A DNA stretch of 64,000 nucleotides, from assembly GCF_030704535.1 (NCBI RefSeq), contig NC_081818.1, positions 27,665,501-27,729,500 of the forward strand. Reading direction: 5' to 3'. A model generated the notes under the pieces. That model saw nothing but the letters and a program-made list of their open reading frames with translations, was not told where the DNA came from and made no database searches. The DNA comes from Vitis vinifera. Taxonomy: Eukaryota; Streptophyta; Magnoliopsida; Vitales; Vitaceae. Both the position numbers and the translations under genes were made by a program. Position 1 is the first letter of the stretch. Each line of letters opens with the position of its first letter. Positions 28,401 through 39,200 of the stretch are shown one piece after another.

Positions 28401-31400
28401 GTAGGTGGGTCTATGAAGGAGTGATTGATGATCCTTATGGTGAATTTTTCATTGCTGAGAACAAATCTCTTCAAAAGGTATATTGACTCTATCCACAAGT
28501 TTGTATATAGAGTTTGTGCATCGGAATCTCAGATGTGTATCTGTTCTCAATTTTAATAGGAGAGCCTCACTCAGGATTATGATGCCAAGTATTGGGGACA
28601 GCGATACAGCCTTAAAGATGGTATTCCCAGCTTCCTTGCCAATGCTGCTGGGACAATTTTGACCACTGGAAAATATTTAAATGTCATGAGAGAATGTGGG
28701 CACAATGTTCAGGTTTTTTCTTTTCCTTTTTTTTTTCCTGGAAGAATAGTCTTCATTGGCAGCATCAGTAATTTAGTACACATCTTTGACAAGAATGTTA
28801 CTGATAGGTTCCTGCATCTGAAGATTCCAAATTTATAAGCTTTGGCTCAAACCATCACTATCTTGAGTGTATCAAGGCTGCTTATGAATTTTCCAGCACT
28901 GAGCTCTTAAATCTAATCAAAGAAAAGGTGTAGTTCAGTTTATATAAGTAAATAATTTCTATGCACATTTCTTAGACGTATTTCCTATTTCTGCTTCTAT
29001 CATTGTTTTTAATTGCAATTGCTTTACCTAAGTGCCAACTCTTGTAATTGACAAATATGCTATTTTTGCATCTGTAGTATGATCTTCTGGGAAAGCTGCG
29101 GTCTATAAAGCACTATCTTCTTCTTGATCAGGTACATTTGTATACTGACCAATTAGTTCAGAAATGAAAATTGCATGTTTTGATTTATTATCTTGTTGAA
29201 TTTGGGTTGGCTTTTCCACTTTGTCTGCGCAAATGAGCAAAATATACCCAGTTATCTCAAGCCAAGTCGACTTTGTCAGCTTCTGACATGCATTCTGCAC
29301 CATAGGTTGAATAAGGTTGGGACTCACCATTAAGTGGACCTGCAATAAAGATATCCTAGGCCAAAAGTCTATGCTGATTGGATGGGTGGTTGCAAACTCT
29401 AAAGCCAAGGCATTTGCAAAGTTCCTTAAATTTGCAATCATTTTTCTCAAGTTATGTGGGATAGAAAGCTTGCTAGTTGCTTGGTTTCTAAGTCTAGATC
29501 TTGGCATCTGTGCAAGTGTTAATGATTTGGCAATGCTGTGACATACAAGTTAGTAATCCTAAAAGACTTGGTCCTCAATGATTTGTCGTTAGACATCCTG
29601 AAACGAGGAGACTAATTCAAGGGAGTGAGATTTGCCATGTGCTCTACATATGTTTCATTTAGGCATGTGGATTTAATCCTGCATGTGTATTGACTTGCAA
29701 TCAATTCTTCAAACAATTGGTCTTTAGTAAGATTTAGTAACAGTTTGTCTCTGGGGGTGGGTTTTTGTGGGAAGGGGTTGTGCTGGGCTTCTTTCAATGT
29801 TGCCGTAGTTTTACCCATGATTAAAATTACCTTGTCAGTTGTGAATGTTGTTTGAATAACTGTCATGATGATAGTGCAGGGTGATTTCCTGGTTCATTTT
29901 ATGGATATAGCTCGAGATGAGCTTGCTAAGAGGCTTGATGACATTTCTGTGGAGAAACTGCAGGTCTGGGTTTGGTTCTATTTTTTGTTCACTAAATGGC
30001 TTGTTAAGCATTTGGGCCTTATTTATTTATTTGTTTTTAATTTAAACTGGGTAAAGAACAATCATGATTGAAGAGTGGAGTAACTCAGACATGTACTTGT
30101 ATTTTTGACTAAATAGTCTCTTCTAGACCTTGCTTTGCGCACAACAGCAGCTGCAGCAGATCCATGCCATGAGGACTTAACATGTTGTGTGGTAAGCAGC
30201 TAACTGTTCTTTGTTTGCATTAAGGTGAAAAACCTATAGTTGAATATGCTTTCCCAATTTCATGACTTCATCGTGTTGCTTGCAGGAAAGGTCTTCTTTG
30301 CTTAAAAGATTAGGAACACTCAAAGCCCTCGAAATTAGGAGTTTAGCTGATAGTAATGATCTAAAGGAGCCAGTGAGCATTAGTGGGCTTGAAACATTTT
30401 CTTTGAGTTACAAGGTTTGTGATCCTCTTTTTAATAAATTTGTGTATGGGTAACATATCTGCAGAAATTAATGCTCATTGGTGAAAGTTCTTGAAATCTG
30501 CTCTCAAACAACATCACTGCCTCTAAAATTTACTGTAGACCATTGTAAAAGCTCAAGTCAAAATAATGTAATGGATAAATTTAAGTTTTGCTTCATGGTG
30601 TATCTTTGGCCTAACGATTCTCATTGGTAGGCTCTTTTAAATTTGGGCCTTACCTGTTGTCAACATGTGGGTCTTAACATTGTTGTATCATCTTTACCAG
30701 GTGTTGGTAATGGCATTTTTATTTGTTATTCATGTTTCAGGTTCAATGGCCTTTGTCCATTGTTATATCAAGAAAAGCCCTAACAAAATACCAGTTGATT
30801 TTCCGCTTCCTTTTTCATTGTAAACATGTAAACCGCCAGCTCTGTGGGGCATGGCAATTGCATCAGGTTTGGAGCCGCTATGTCTTTCACTTAAGTCTGG
30901 TCAGATTGTCCTTTTTTCTTCTTTTTTTTCTCCTGATTAGATTGAAATTTATTTCTCCAGGGAGTTCGTGCAATTAACATGCGGGGAACTGCCATCCCTA
31001 GATCATCTCTGCTCTGCCGTAGCATGCTTAAATTTATTAATAGTCTTCTGCACTATCTAACATTTGAGGTCGGTTTTATCCCATTACCTTCCACATTTTT
31101 GGGAAATGCTTGCATCAATAGACATAATCATTTCTATCCTGCCAAAAGCATGTAACATGATGTTTCCAGAGGGAATGGCAGGGTTTGGACATCTCTTTAG
31201 TAGTTAATAAAAATGAACCCTAACTAAAGTTGTTAGTTTCAACTTTTTCGTCTTCTTCTCCTTTCTTTTTTTTTATTCATTTTTATGTGAAGTTACGGTT
31301 TGTGGTTTTTCATGATATTACTTTGTTCCTTGTTATTTTCAGGTTCTGGAACCAAATTGGCATGTGATGCACAATAGACTTCAGACTGCAAAGAGCATAG

Positions 31401-32195
31401 ATGAGGTGTGGTCTTCATTCTCTCCTTGTTGGACGTTGATGTCATCTAGATGTTTGATTTTGAAACAAAAGCTACTTGTCCACAGTTCTTCTGCTCGACG
31501 AGCAGTGTCATCTAATGTTACGTGAATGTGTGTTTGACATGGGTCTTTCTGAAACAGGTGATCCAATTCCATGATTTTTTCCTCGACAAGTGTCTGAGAG
31601 AATGCTTGCTTCTTTTGCCTGAACTCCTCAAGGTTAGTCTTCTCATATATCTTGAGTGGGAAAAATTTTACATAGAGAGGAAAATACCTAGATGGTCACA
31701 GTTAGAGATTTTTGACATTTCAAAGAATGGGCCAACTTTTACCATTTAATCTTCAAAATTCTCTCTATTTAGACTTGAGATCTCATTTCAATTGGAGCCC
31801 AAATTTACTCAAATTAGAAATTGAAATGTTTGGAATTAATCCAAGAGCATTCATATCGCGTTAATATGATCCATAACCTGACTTTGTTTGCACTGAATCT
31901 ATGCATTGCTTGCCCTTTTCTGATACTCTTTGTAACTTTTTCTCATTGTTTTCGCAAAGTGCAGAAGGTGGAGAGGTTAAAATCATTATGCCTTCAATAT
32001 GCATCAGCAACCCAGAGACTAATTTCCTCTTCCGTTGACATTCCCAAATCGGAGGTACCTTCCAAGGGATCTCTTGGATTGGAAAAATCCAAGCAAGGGA
32101 AATCAAGAATCCCATCTCGGGTTCTAAAGTTAGCGATCACAAACTCAACGGTTACTGATTCTATTCTGTAAGTCAGATGAAAACAGCATTAAGAG

Positions 32196-32226
<31 letters not shown>

Positions 32227-32375
32227 CATTCAAATGAATATCATGCAGTAAATTTGAGAAAGAATTCAATGCTGAGCTTCACAGTCTGGGACCAATTTTG
32301 AGCAACAGCGCCCAAGCAGAGCCACATTTGACTCATCTTGCACAGTGGATTCTTGGTGTTGGAAATGAGCAGTAA
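16484..32375 (+). CDS. Gamma-tubulin complex component 2 (GCP2, Spc97 family)
   Basis: Twenty-one plus-strand exons join in frame to 702 aa: 16484-16561, 17042-17094, 17307-17352, 18072-18206, 18788-18919, 27045-27128, 27207-27305, 27475-27566, 28405-28477, 28560-28712, 28808-28927, 29078-29131, 29880-29963, 30117-30191, 30286-30414, 30741-30866, 30961-31068, 31343-31405, 31558-31632, 31965-32167, 32249-32375. The protein opens MDATSSCPSTPRWNVERPFL. It contains conserved GCP stretches such as GIEGRYISIKRF, LEHQFRLGRLSIQGLWFYCQ, YGEFFIAE, KYWGQRYSL, TTGKYLNVMRECG, SIKHYLLLDQGDFLVHFMD and VQWPLSIVIS. Length and sequence fit plant GCP2. With GCP3 and gamma-tubulin it forms the small complex that nucleates microtubules. 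Intron 5 is about 8.1 kb because of a Copia insertion and a 525-bp duplication. Intron 7 uses a GC donor. The gene appears intact and faces the DRM gene tail to tail. Confidence 0.95.
19546..20592. repeat. 525-bp tandem duplication in GCP2 intron 5
   Basis: The segment 19546-20070 is repeated at 20071-20592. Both begin GCTTTT..TCCTATTCACAGGGATG and end near GAGAAAAACAAAAT. They share long runs (for example GTTTTTACAATGCAAAACAG and ATGTTGTTATGTTCATGAG) with a few percent scattered differences. It ends about 100 bp left of the Copia element. Short frames in it are duplicated along with it and are not genes. Confidence 0.92.
20698..20903 (-). repeat. 3' LTR of the Copia element
   Basis: The plus-strand text runs from TGAAGAATTTCTGAATTCC to CCAAATTTCAACA. 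In the element's orientation it begins TGTTGAAATTTGG and ends TTCTTCA. It matches the other LTR at all but two positions. Confidence 0.95.
20904..20913 (-). promoter_or_regulatory. Polypurine tract of the Copia element
   Basis: On the minus strand the purine run GAGGGGGAG directly precedes the 3' LTR, as required for plus-strand priming in LTR elements. It sits at the stop codon of the RNase H frame. Confidence 0.85.
20911..25370 (-). pseudogene. Copia Gag-Pol polyprotein, broken by a frameshift and a stop
   Basis: The frame probably starts at the ATG at 25370 (MTKYGMASSQ). In order it shows a Gag region; a CCHC zinc knuckle (CDYCKKPGHYKEACWKLHG, near 24510-24565); an aspartic protease (WIVDTGASDHMTG, near 24265-24305); a pre-integrase region with LHYRLGHPS and CQLAKHTR; an integrase core with HSDVWGPS, KSDNAKEY and DTPQQNGVAERKN; a reverse transcriptase with LVARGFTQ and the YVDD catalytic motif (near 21860); and RNase H (YSDADWAG, SSAEAEYRAL, LTKALPRP). 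Near 23200 the reading frame shifts by one base. At 21292-21294 a TAG stop replaces a codon inside RNase H, after which the frame stays open to 20911. Both defects should prevent a full polyprotein. Confidence 0.93.
25371..25940 (-). other. Copia untranslated leader with degenerate short repeats
   Basis: This lies between the primer-binding site and the Gag start. It is much richer in G and C than the surrounding intron (25430-25780) and contains inverted GC-rich motifs such as GCGCCGGCGCGTGAG. At 25810-25920 there is a run of related short units (GAGAGATGGCCAGAGAG, GAATGATGGCC, AGGTGGCCAGAAGG). Open frames here on both strands are probably by-products of composition. Confidence 0.55.
25941..25953 (-). 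promoter_or_regulatory. tRNA-Met(i) primer-binding site of the Copia element
   Basis: The minus strand reads TGGTATCAGAGCC immediately after the 5' LTR ends in TTCA. TGGTATCAGAGC is the standard Copia site complementary to the 3' end of plant initiator tRNA-Met. Confidence 0.95.
25954..26159 (-). repeat. 5' LTR of the Copia element
   Basis: It matches the LTR at 20698-20903 except for two bases that I can see. The element's own promoter is expected here; the ATATATATGTGTA run is a possible TATA region. Confidence 0.95.
26165..27044. other. Rest of GCP2 intron 5
   Basis: Plain AT-rich intron sequence between the Copia element and GCP2 exon 6. The acceptor at 27044 is TGATCAG|GATTATCAG. I see no coding or repeat feature in it. 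Confidence 0.7.
32196..32223. repeat. (TC)n microsatellite in GCP2 intron 20
   Basis: An uninterrupted TC run of about 28 bases lies in the last intron, about 25 bp before the final acceptor (CATGCAG|TAAATTT). It probably doubles as the polypyrimidine tract of that acceptor, and its length is likely to vary between individuals. Confidence 0.9.
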
Positions 32376-33282
32376 CACCTATAATCTTCCTGCCTCTTTG
32401 TTGGACTTCAGGTGATTTCTTGAAATCAAAGGTTCATACCACACCTTTCATGGTGCTAGGCCTTTCAATATTTTATTTTTCGAAAGTATTTGTAACGAAA
32501 ATATAACATTCCCTTCTGCTCTGATTTTTATCATTAGTGTTGTGGTGAGCAAGGCACTTGAGCTCCTGATACTGGGAGACTTGATTTTTGTGGAATGTGC
32601 TGTATCTGTTCATATTCAACTCCTCTGTACTTTTTAAAAAAAATCCTTGGTTATTTTATTTTTCAGGGTCAAGAAATCTCTTTATTCATTTCTTCGTTAT
32701 TTAAGACTGATGGCACATACAATACTTAAAAGCATGAGCATGTGCATGTACATGTATGGATACAATAAAAATTAAAACAAGAATAAAATTAGAAACTTAG
32801 AATGCAAGACAAATAAAGTGAAAAAAAAGAAATAAAGTTTGAAAATGCTGAATTAGAGAATATCAACACTGATAATAAGGAAAAACCCAAACTACCAAGA
32901 AATGCAAATAATAGCATGCAAAGGGCAAGCAGAACTTTTATCCCAAGCAGCAAAGCCATTCTGAAAATGGCCAAATTATATTTGGACTTGTTACTCAACA
33001 ATTTTGTCTTAAGGCCTGGCTGCAGAGAACTTTTATTGCATTGGCAATACAAGCTCAGTACTTATTGAGGAATAATATGGTCCACAGGAAGATGGGATGC
33101 CAGCTTGTACAAACCTCATCCAGCAGCCTTTCATCTGATGCTTCCTTTTCCAACAGTTCATTTTCCAGTGAAGCAAATAGAAACTTGAATCAACTACAAG
33201 TCATTCTTAGAGGTCATGTTACAATGTTTTTTTAAGCAAGAAAAAGAAGAGAAATTTGAATTAGAGGCAAGAACCTGGAAGG
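32376..33282. other. Convergent 3' region of GCP2 and the DRM gene
   Basis: The two stop codons face each other about 0.9 kb apart. The left part should hold the GCP2 3' UTR and the right part the DRM 3' UTR. I cannot place poly(A) sites exactly. No further gene is visible. Confidence 0.65.
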
Positions 33283-36200
33283 TTACTGATTTCTACCCAT
33301 TATACACTTAACCAGGTCTAGAATTCGAAAATAGTCATAGAAAAGTGCAGATTCTTTACCCTCAAGTCCATCTCGGCTCACCCGGTTGCTGCCTGCAAGA
33401 TTATTGCAGGGGCTCCCACCAACAATGAGATCAAATCCACCAAATGTGTGAATCAGCTGCTCCAGCCGATCACCGTTCAACTGCTGCACATCTGCAATGT
33501 CGACCAGAGTCCCCCTCTGATTTGTTTGCTCCCACCAGCTCCTGAGAATATTTCTGTTTGTCTCTGAAATCTCTACTGCCACAACATTCTTTAGAGGGAT
33601 ACCAAGCCGATGGAGAGCAATTTCTGCACCCCCAATCCCAGAGAAAAGGGATAAGAGAGTGATGCCACCTGGGAACATGTCTTTCAAAACCGAGAAATGG
33701 TAGGCCACTGTGTCAACCTGCAATAAATTAATCCTGTAAGACAACAGAATTTGGATTTGGGAATAACATGAAAATAAGGATTTGAGTTGCTTCCTCCCAT
33801 AAATGTAAAAAAAGAACATATTGAAGCATTCATCTCAACAATTCAGATAAAAAATATTCAAATGAATTATAGAATCAGATATAGGAAAAACTTCATTGAG
33901 AAAATAACTGAGAAAAAGAATAAAGATGTCCACCTGGAATGAATTACCAAGTGATTTATATCTATCGGTCCTACTGATTCCACCTCCCCTTGTGTGGTTC
34001 CTTGGGAACCCCAACAGCATTTCTACCTCATCAGGTTCGAGAGGCGCCAATTTATTCCTTCCAACCCAGACCAAATTCCATTTCCTGCATTCGTCAAGAA
34101 CATACTTCTGGACACTCATAGGTGGCACACCGTCCCACTCTTCAAGGGCCTTGCGGATCCTATCTGTCAGCTTTGCACTCCCAACACATGTCTGTATGCA
34201 ATTTAATTTTGTTCTTGTGTCCCATGATGGCCACCATTTCCTGGTTAAGGGTAAAGCTTCGTATATGGTTAGTGGAGGGAGCGGAAGAAGAGGAAATCTG
34301 TTTTGAATTGGAAGATTGTGAATATAGCCTCTTTTCCTTGCAGTAGCACAGAAATACTTTGAATCAACAAATTCCGGTTCAACATCATATAAGAATCTTG
34401 AGATAGTACTCCAAACTCCTTTGGGAGCAAGTGCCACATTTTCATAATAAAAGTAAGGAGGCCCAACCGCTGCCTCTGGAAGTGTTCTATGAAATACAGG
34501 ACATGGTTCAGCAGGGACCCCAAACCCAACCATTGGATTTGGAAGGCGAATTGGTTCATCATCCTCATTCCGGAGTTTCTTTTCATACCCTCTCTGTTTT
34601 TTCCTTTCCCACAACCGATAGTCAAGAAATTTCCTCTTCTTTTGCTTATTATAATCCTTGTATAGATGCTTTGGTCTTGGCTGTGAAAATAGAGAAAAGT
34701 AAATTATCTGAGATGAAAACTACTGATCAAACAAAAAAAAAATCACAAAAGAAGGGAATCCAACACAGAATCCCATTACTTATTGTATTTGCTTTATAAG
34801 AATATGAACACAGCTTTCTACCCTTATTTTAAGAAATGGTAAAGAGAGGATGTCACCTTTTCTTCATCAGATAGCTCTCCTAGATCAGCATCTGCTGCCT
34901 TTGATATTTGAGCAGCAGATATAAAATCTGTTAGCTCCACGACTGAGGAGTCAGGACCTGCAATGTTTTAAGCAGACTTAAATATGTATTGGAAATCACA
35001 AAAAGAGAAGGTTTTCACAATCAACTAACAAAACCTAAACATCAGTAGGAATGAATCAAGTCCACACATATTAGTCCCTTATGAGGGTTTGGTTTCACAA
35101 CACAGAAAACTAGGTTATCCGGTTAATTTGGTTGATGAGCCCATTAATCTATGACAGGGCTTGTAGAAAATAATGGTGTTGCCATGGAGCTTTTGCATTC
35201 CTAGGAACATAACCAAATAACTTTCATCCCCCCAAAAAATGAGTCACTCATCATGGGACACCAATATCTGAAATTGCTTGCCATCCAGTCCCACTTTTTG
35301 GCTAAGTTGAATCATTCATTTTAGACCACGGAAGAGAAAGAAGTCAATAACAGAAAAAGCAGGTGAGAAATTGCCAATTGAACAAGATTCACTCACAAAA
35401 AAAGCTTTAAACACCTCTAAAGACAAGCTCATAGATTGACCCAATATAAAAAGTTTATTGAATCATTTTAATCCTTCTCCTATGTCAAGCCCTCTCCTCT
35501 ATCAAAGCAGACTTTCGCCAGAAAAGATCAGATCTACTGCTGACCCAAACCTAGGCAGATGCAAGTGCGATTACCAATTACAGCATGTAACATCAAGACA
35601 CAGATAGGTTTTCATTAGCAAACCGGGTGGAGTTAGTGCACTATTATTCTTGCTTTTCATTATACTTCTTTAGGCCTCTTTGCTTCATGCAGATTCACAA
35701 GGTTCAGTCCAGGTATCCGAGGGCTGCATCCCCTTTGTGGTCATTAATCTTCTACTTCTCTTTATATTGTAAAACACATTACAGTATATACCATGATGTG
35801 ATAATACACATAACAATACATACCTCAAATAAAGTAGTATGAAGTTCTATACAATTCTCAGTTGATAATACACCAAACTCCCTAAGAAAAAATTAATATG
35901 CTGTCCTTGAGGGCTGGCTCAAGGGGCAAGAGGTTGGGGGGGGGAGGGGATAAGGCGAAGGGGGGATGCGGTTGGTTCCAGGTTCAAGTTGTAGTGTGTG
36001 TGTGTGTATCAAAAAACTAAAACAAAAAAATGTAACACTAGACTACAATGCATCAAGACAGAATAATTTTCTTATGGCTATCAGGATAAAATAAATCATC
36101 ATCAAAATGGACAACAATAAAAATGAAAATATTCACGGGTGGGCATGATGAGGATCTAGGTTTGATTCCATGTACCAAAAAGAAAAAGAGAAAAAGTTAC

Positions 36201-39200
36201 CCAAAAAGGAAAAGAAAAAAACAGGAACAAAATTCACTTTCAAACATGGTTTGCACAAAGACATGCTACACCACTGTCAAATCAACATAACTCTAACCAC
36301 GCACCACATCTGTCCATGGCAATCGAAGCTTCTTCTACTGTGTACCCCATGTCCGCTAAGAACAACAATTTCTTTTCCTTGTCAGACAAAGAATTTATAT
36401 TTTCCTGAAAGAGAAATCAATTAGGTATGTGCTCAATCACATAAAACAGGGTAAAGCAAACATTTCAACATAAAACTACAAAAGCATGTAAAAGAATAAA
36501 TTTTTTTGTAGTAAATAAGTCTTGTTCTTCACAGCTTAATGTTACATTTGGTAGCTAACTAACCAGAGAGAAAAGATAAAAAAGAAAGACTCAAAATTAC
36601 AGTTTCGGATATTTTGATTTGCAAGAAATTGAAATGAACCACTCAATTAAATCTTCCACAATAATTAGCCAAGTGAAGTTCTTTATTTTCTTGGAATTTA
36701 AAAAACTAAAAAGTAAAATTCCTAACTCTTTTTCCATTTCTTTTCATCAGTTTGCTCAGAAAATAGAGGAAAAGAGAACACTCCCATGAGGAATACGGAA
36801 CCTAGAAAACATCAAACAAGACCTTCAGGTCTATCAGGGGCGGCATAAACACTACAACTCATGTGGTAACCAAAGGAAAATAACACAATTTTATAAATTC
36901 ATTTTCTTTTCTTCTTCAGAAAGAGGCGGCACTGGATGCATGTTGACGTACATCAATAATTACAAAATCTAAAATTTAATCTAACAAAAGCATTGAATAA
37001 GGTACATACTTCAAACCAAAAGCCTGTTTGAGATCGCCTTGGTGGATTAAGAATGCATACACAATGACTAAAAGATCACCAGTGAAATAGTTTCTTTTCC
37101 TTCATTTACATCACTTTTACCTCTTGTTGTGCACATGCCAAATGAATAAAACTAAATGAAAGCAAAAGATCCAATCACCATGAAGCAATGCTCCTATAAC
37201 TAAAATGTGGTGCAAATTTACTCGTCTGAGAAGAAGAGGCCTTGCACTCTCTTCATCCTCATGAGCATTTGTTCTTTCTCCAACAAAACTTGGATCCTTC
37301 TTGTTCCATGAACACACACACACAACTGCATGTGCATGCATGTGCACAACTTCCAAAGAGGTTTTCCCTTGATCTAAACATATTCATACAATAGCTCCAA
37401 AGAAGTTTGCTAACCAACTGATAAATGGTAAATGAAAAACAATTTTAGCTACCTGATTTTCATGACAACTATCAGTATCTGAGAAATCATCAAGAAAGCT
37501 CTCGTCATAATCTGAAGAGCAGTTATCAGAGACAACTTGTGGCTCTGCTTGAGGGGAGTTTTCAAGTTCTTGAGGACAGTTCTCAAGAGCCTGCAAAAAA
37601 TAATAATAAAACAACATGAGTGCCAAGAATATATTTCTTAAAACAAGAATAGAATCCTAGTCACTTATTCAAGTTATGAAAGGTGAAGTTCCCAAACAAG
37701 CTCAATGATTCTGCAGAAAGCCCATTTTTTTGGATAGGCAAAACAATGATTTATTAAAAATGCTGCTCAAATAGGGACAGAACCCAAGAACACAGGAACT
37801 ATACAAAGGTTGCCAAGGGTGAGACACAGAAAAGATATTACACTAGTATGACCCCACCCAGTCCACAAAATCATACACGAATGAGCATCCCATTCCCACC
37901 CAAAATCTGGACCAAGAAAAGCATGTTCAAACAAAAGAATCTTTTAACAATTGAATTGGCTTCTTCATGCTTTAAAAAGTTACTGTTTCTCTCCTGCCAA
38001 ACTGTCAAGAACAAACACAATGGGGCAAGCCAAGGATAAAAATATCGGGTTTTGATGGATATATTGGTAACTCAATTTTACGGATATATCGAGATATTCA
38101 GGTGGATATTTTGATACAAAATATCGGTAAGGTAAAAATTGATCAAAACTCGTGAAAATGTTGGGAAAAACATTAAGAAACGATATAAAAAGTAATAATA
38201 AACATTTTAAAGTTGTTTTGTTGAAGAAATTGATATACGTATAACATAATTTGTTATATTTGACAATGCTATAAGTATGTTGACCAGAAATATGATATTT
38301 GTAAATATACATTCATTATTAAGCTTCATTAAATAATATTTGAAAATAATATTGCAACATTTGATTATAACATGTTTAATTTTAAAATATATTTAATATT
38401 AAAATTATGACCTATTTAATTCAAATGAATTCAATGATATAAAAAAAATACCTATTAAAAAAATTATTATTATTTTTATAGATAGACCTATTAAAAAAAA
38501 TTAGTATGATAGTTTTTATATTTTGGTGATTAATTAATTAAATTTAAAAATAAAATAATTAGGGGTTACTTTTTTTTATCAGTAAATGAAAATAGTCTTG
38601 AAGAGTGCCAACAAGGGACGCACCAAAATACACACGATGTATATACAATAGTCGCCAAAAAACACCAAAAAGAGGAAGAGAACAAAAAACTACTCCCTCC
38701 CTCAAATCGAACCCAACTAATCAATGAAATCAATTATGGACATCAAACTTTCACCTATAAACAGTTCGGTCCAGGTTAACAAGTTACATAAAAACAAGAA
38801 TTTCAGTCCTTGAACAGAAAGCTCCATATTCTCAAAAGAGAGCACTCAGCAGTTGTAATATAATCCAAGTAGCACAATTTCAAAAAGGTAGTATCTAGCC
38901 ACATCAACTAAAACCATCAGAACTAGGAAGACCAAACATTACAGTATCATCTACATAATAGGAAATCATATCACAATTAAATCAACTACAATGTCTAAAA
39001 GAAGGCAGAGTTACTCACCGAGTATGTGAGGAGATACTCCAATATGGAATCTGTGTTTCCTTCCCCTGGACATTTATCAGAAGAGCATTGTAGATTAAGC
39101 TCTCAAGGTAAAAACTGTGGTCAAAATGAAGTAGCAGAGTGCTTTTACCATCTTGCTCTATTGCTTTTACAACCATTTTTTCAGAAAATCCCATCCCCAT

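Noticed and set aside
33926..34346. Plus-strand frames opposite DRM exon 8
   Set aside because: The minus-strand DRM exon explains the open reading on both strands.
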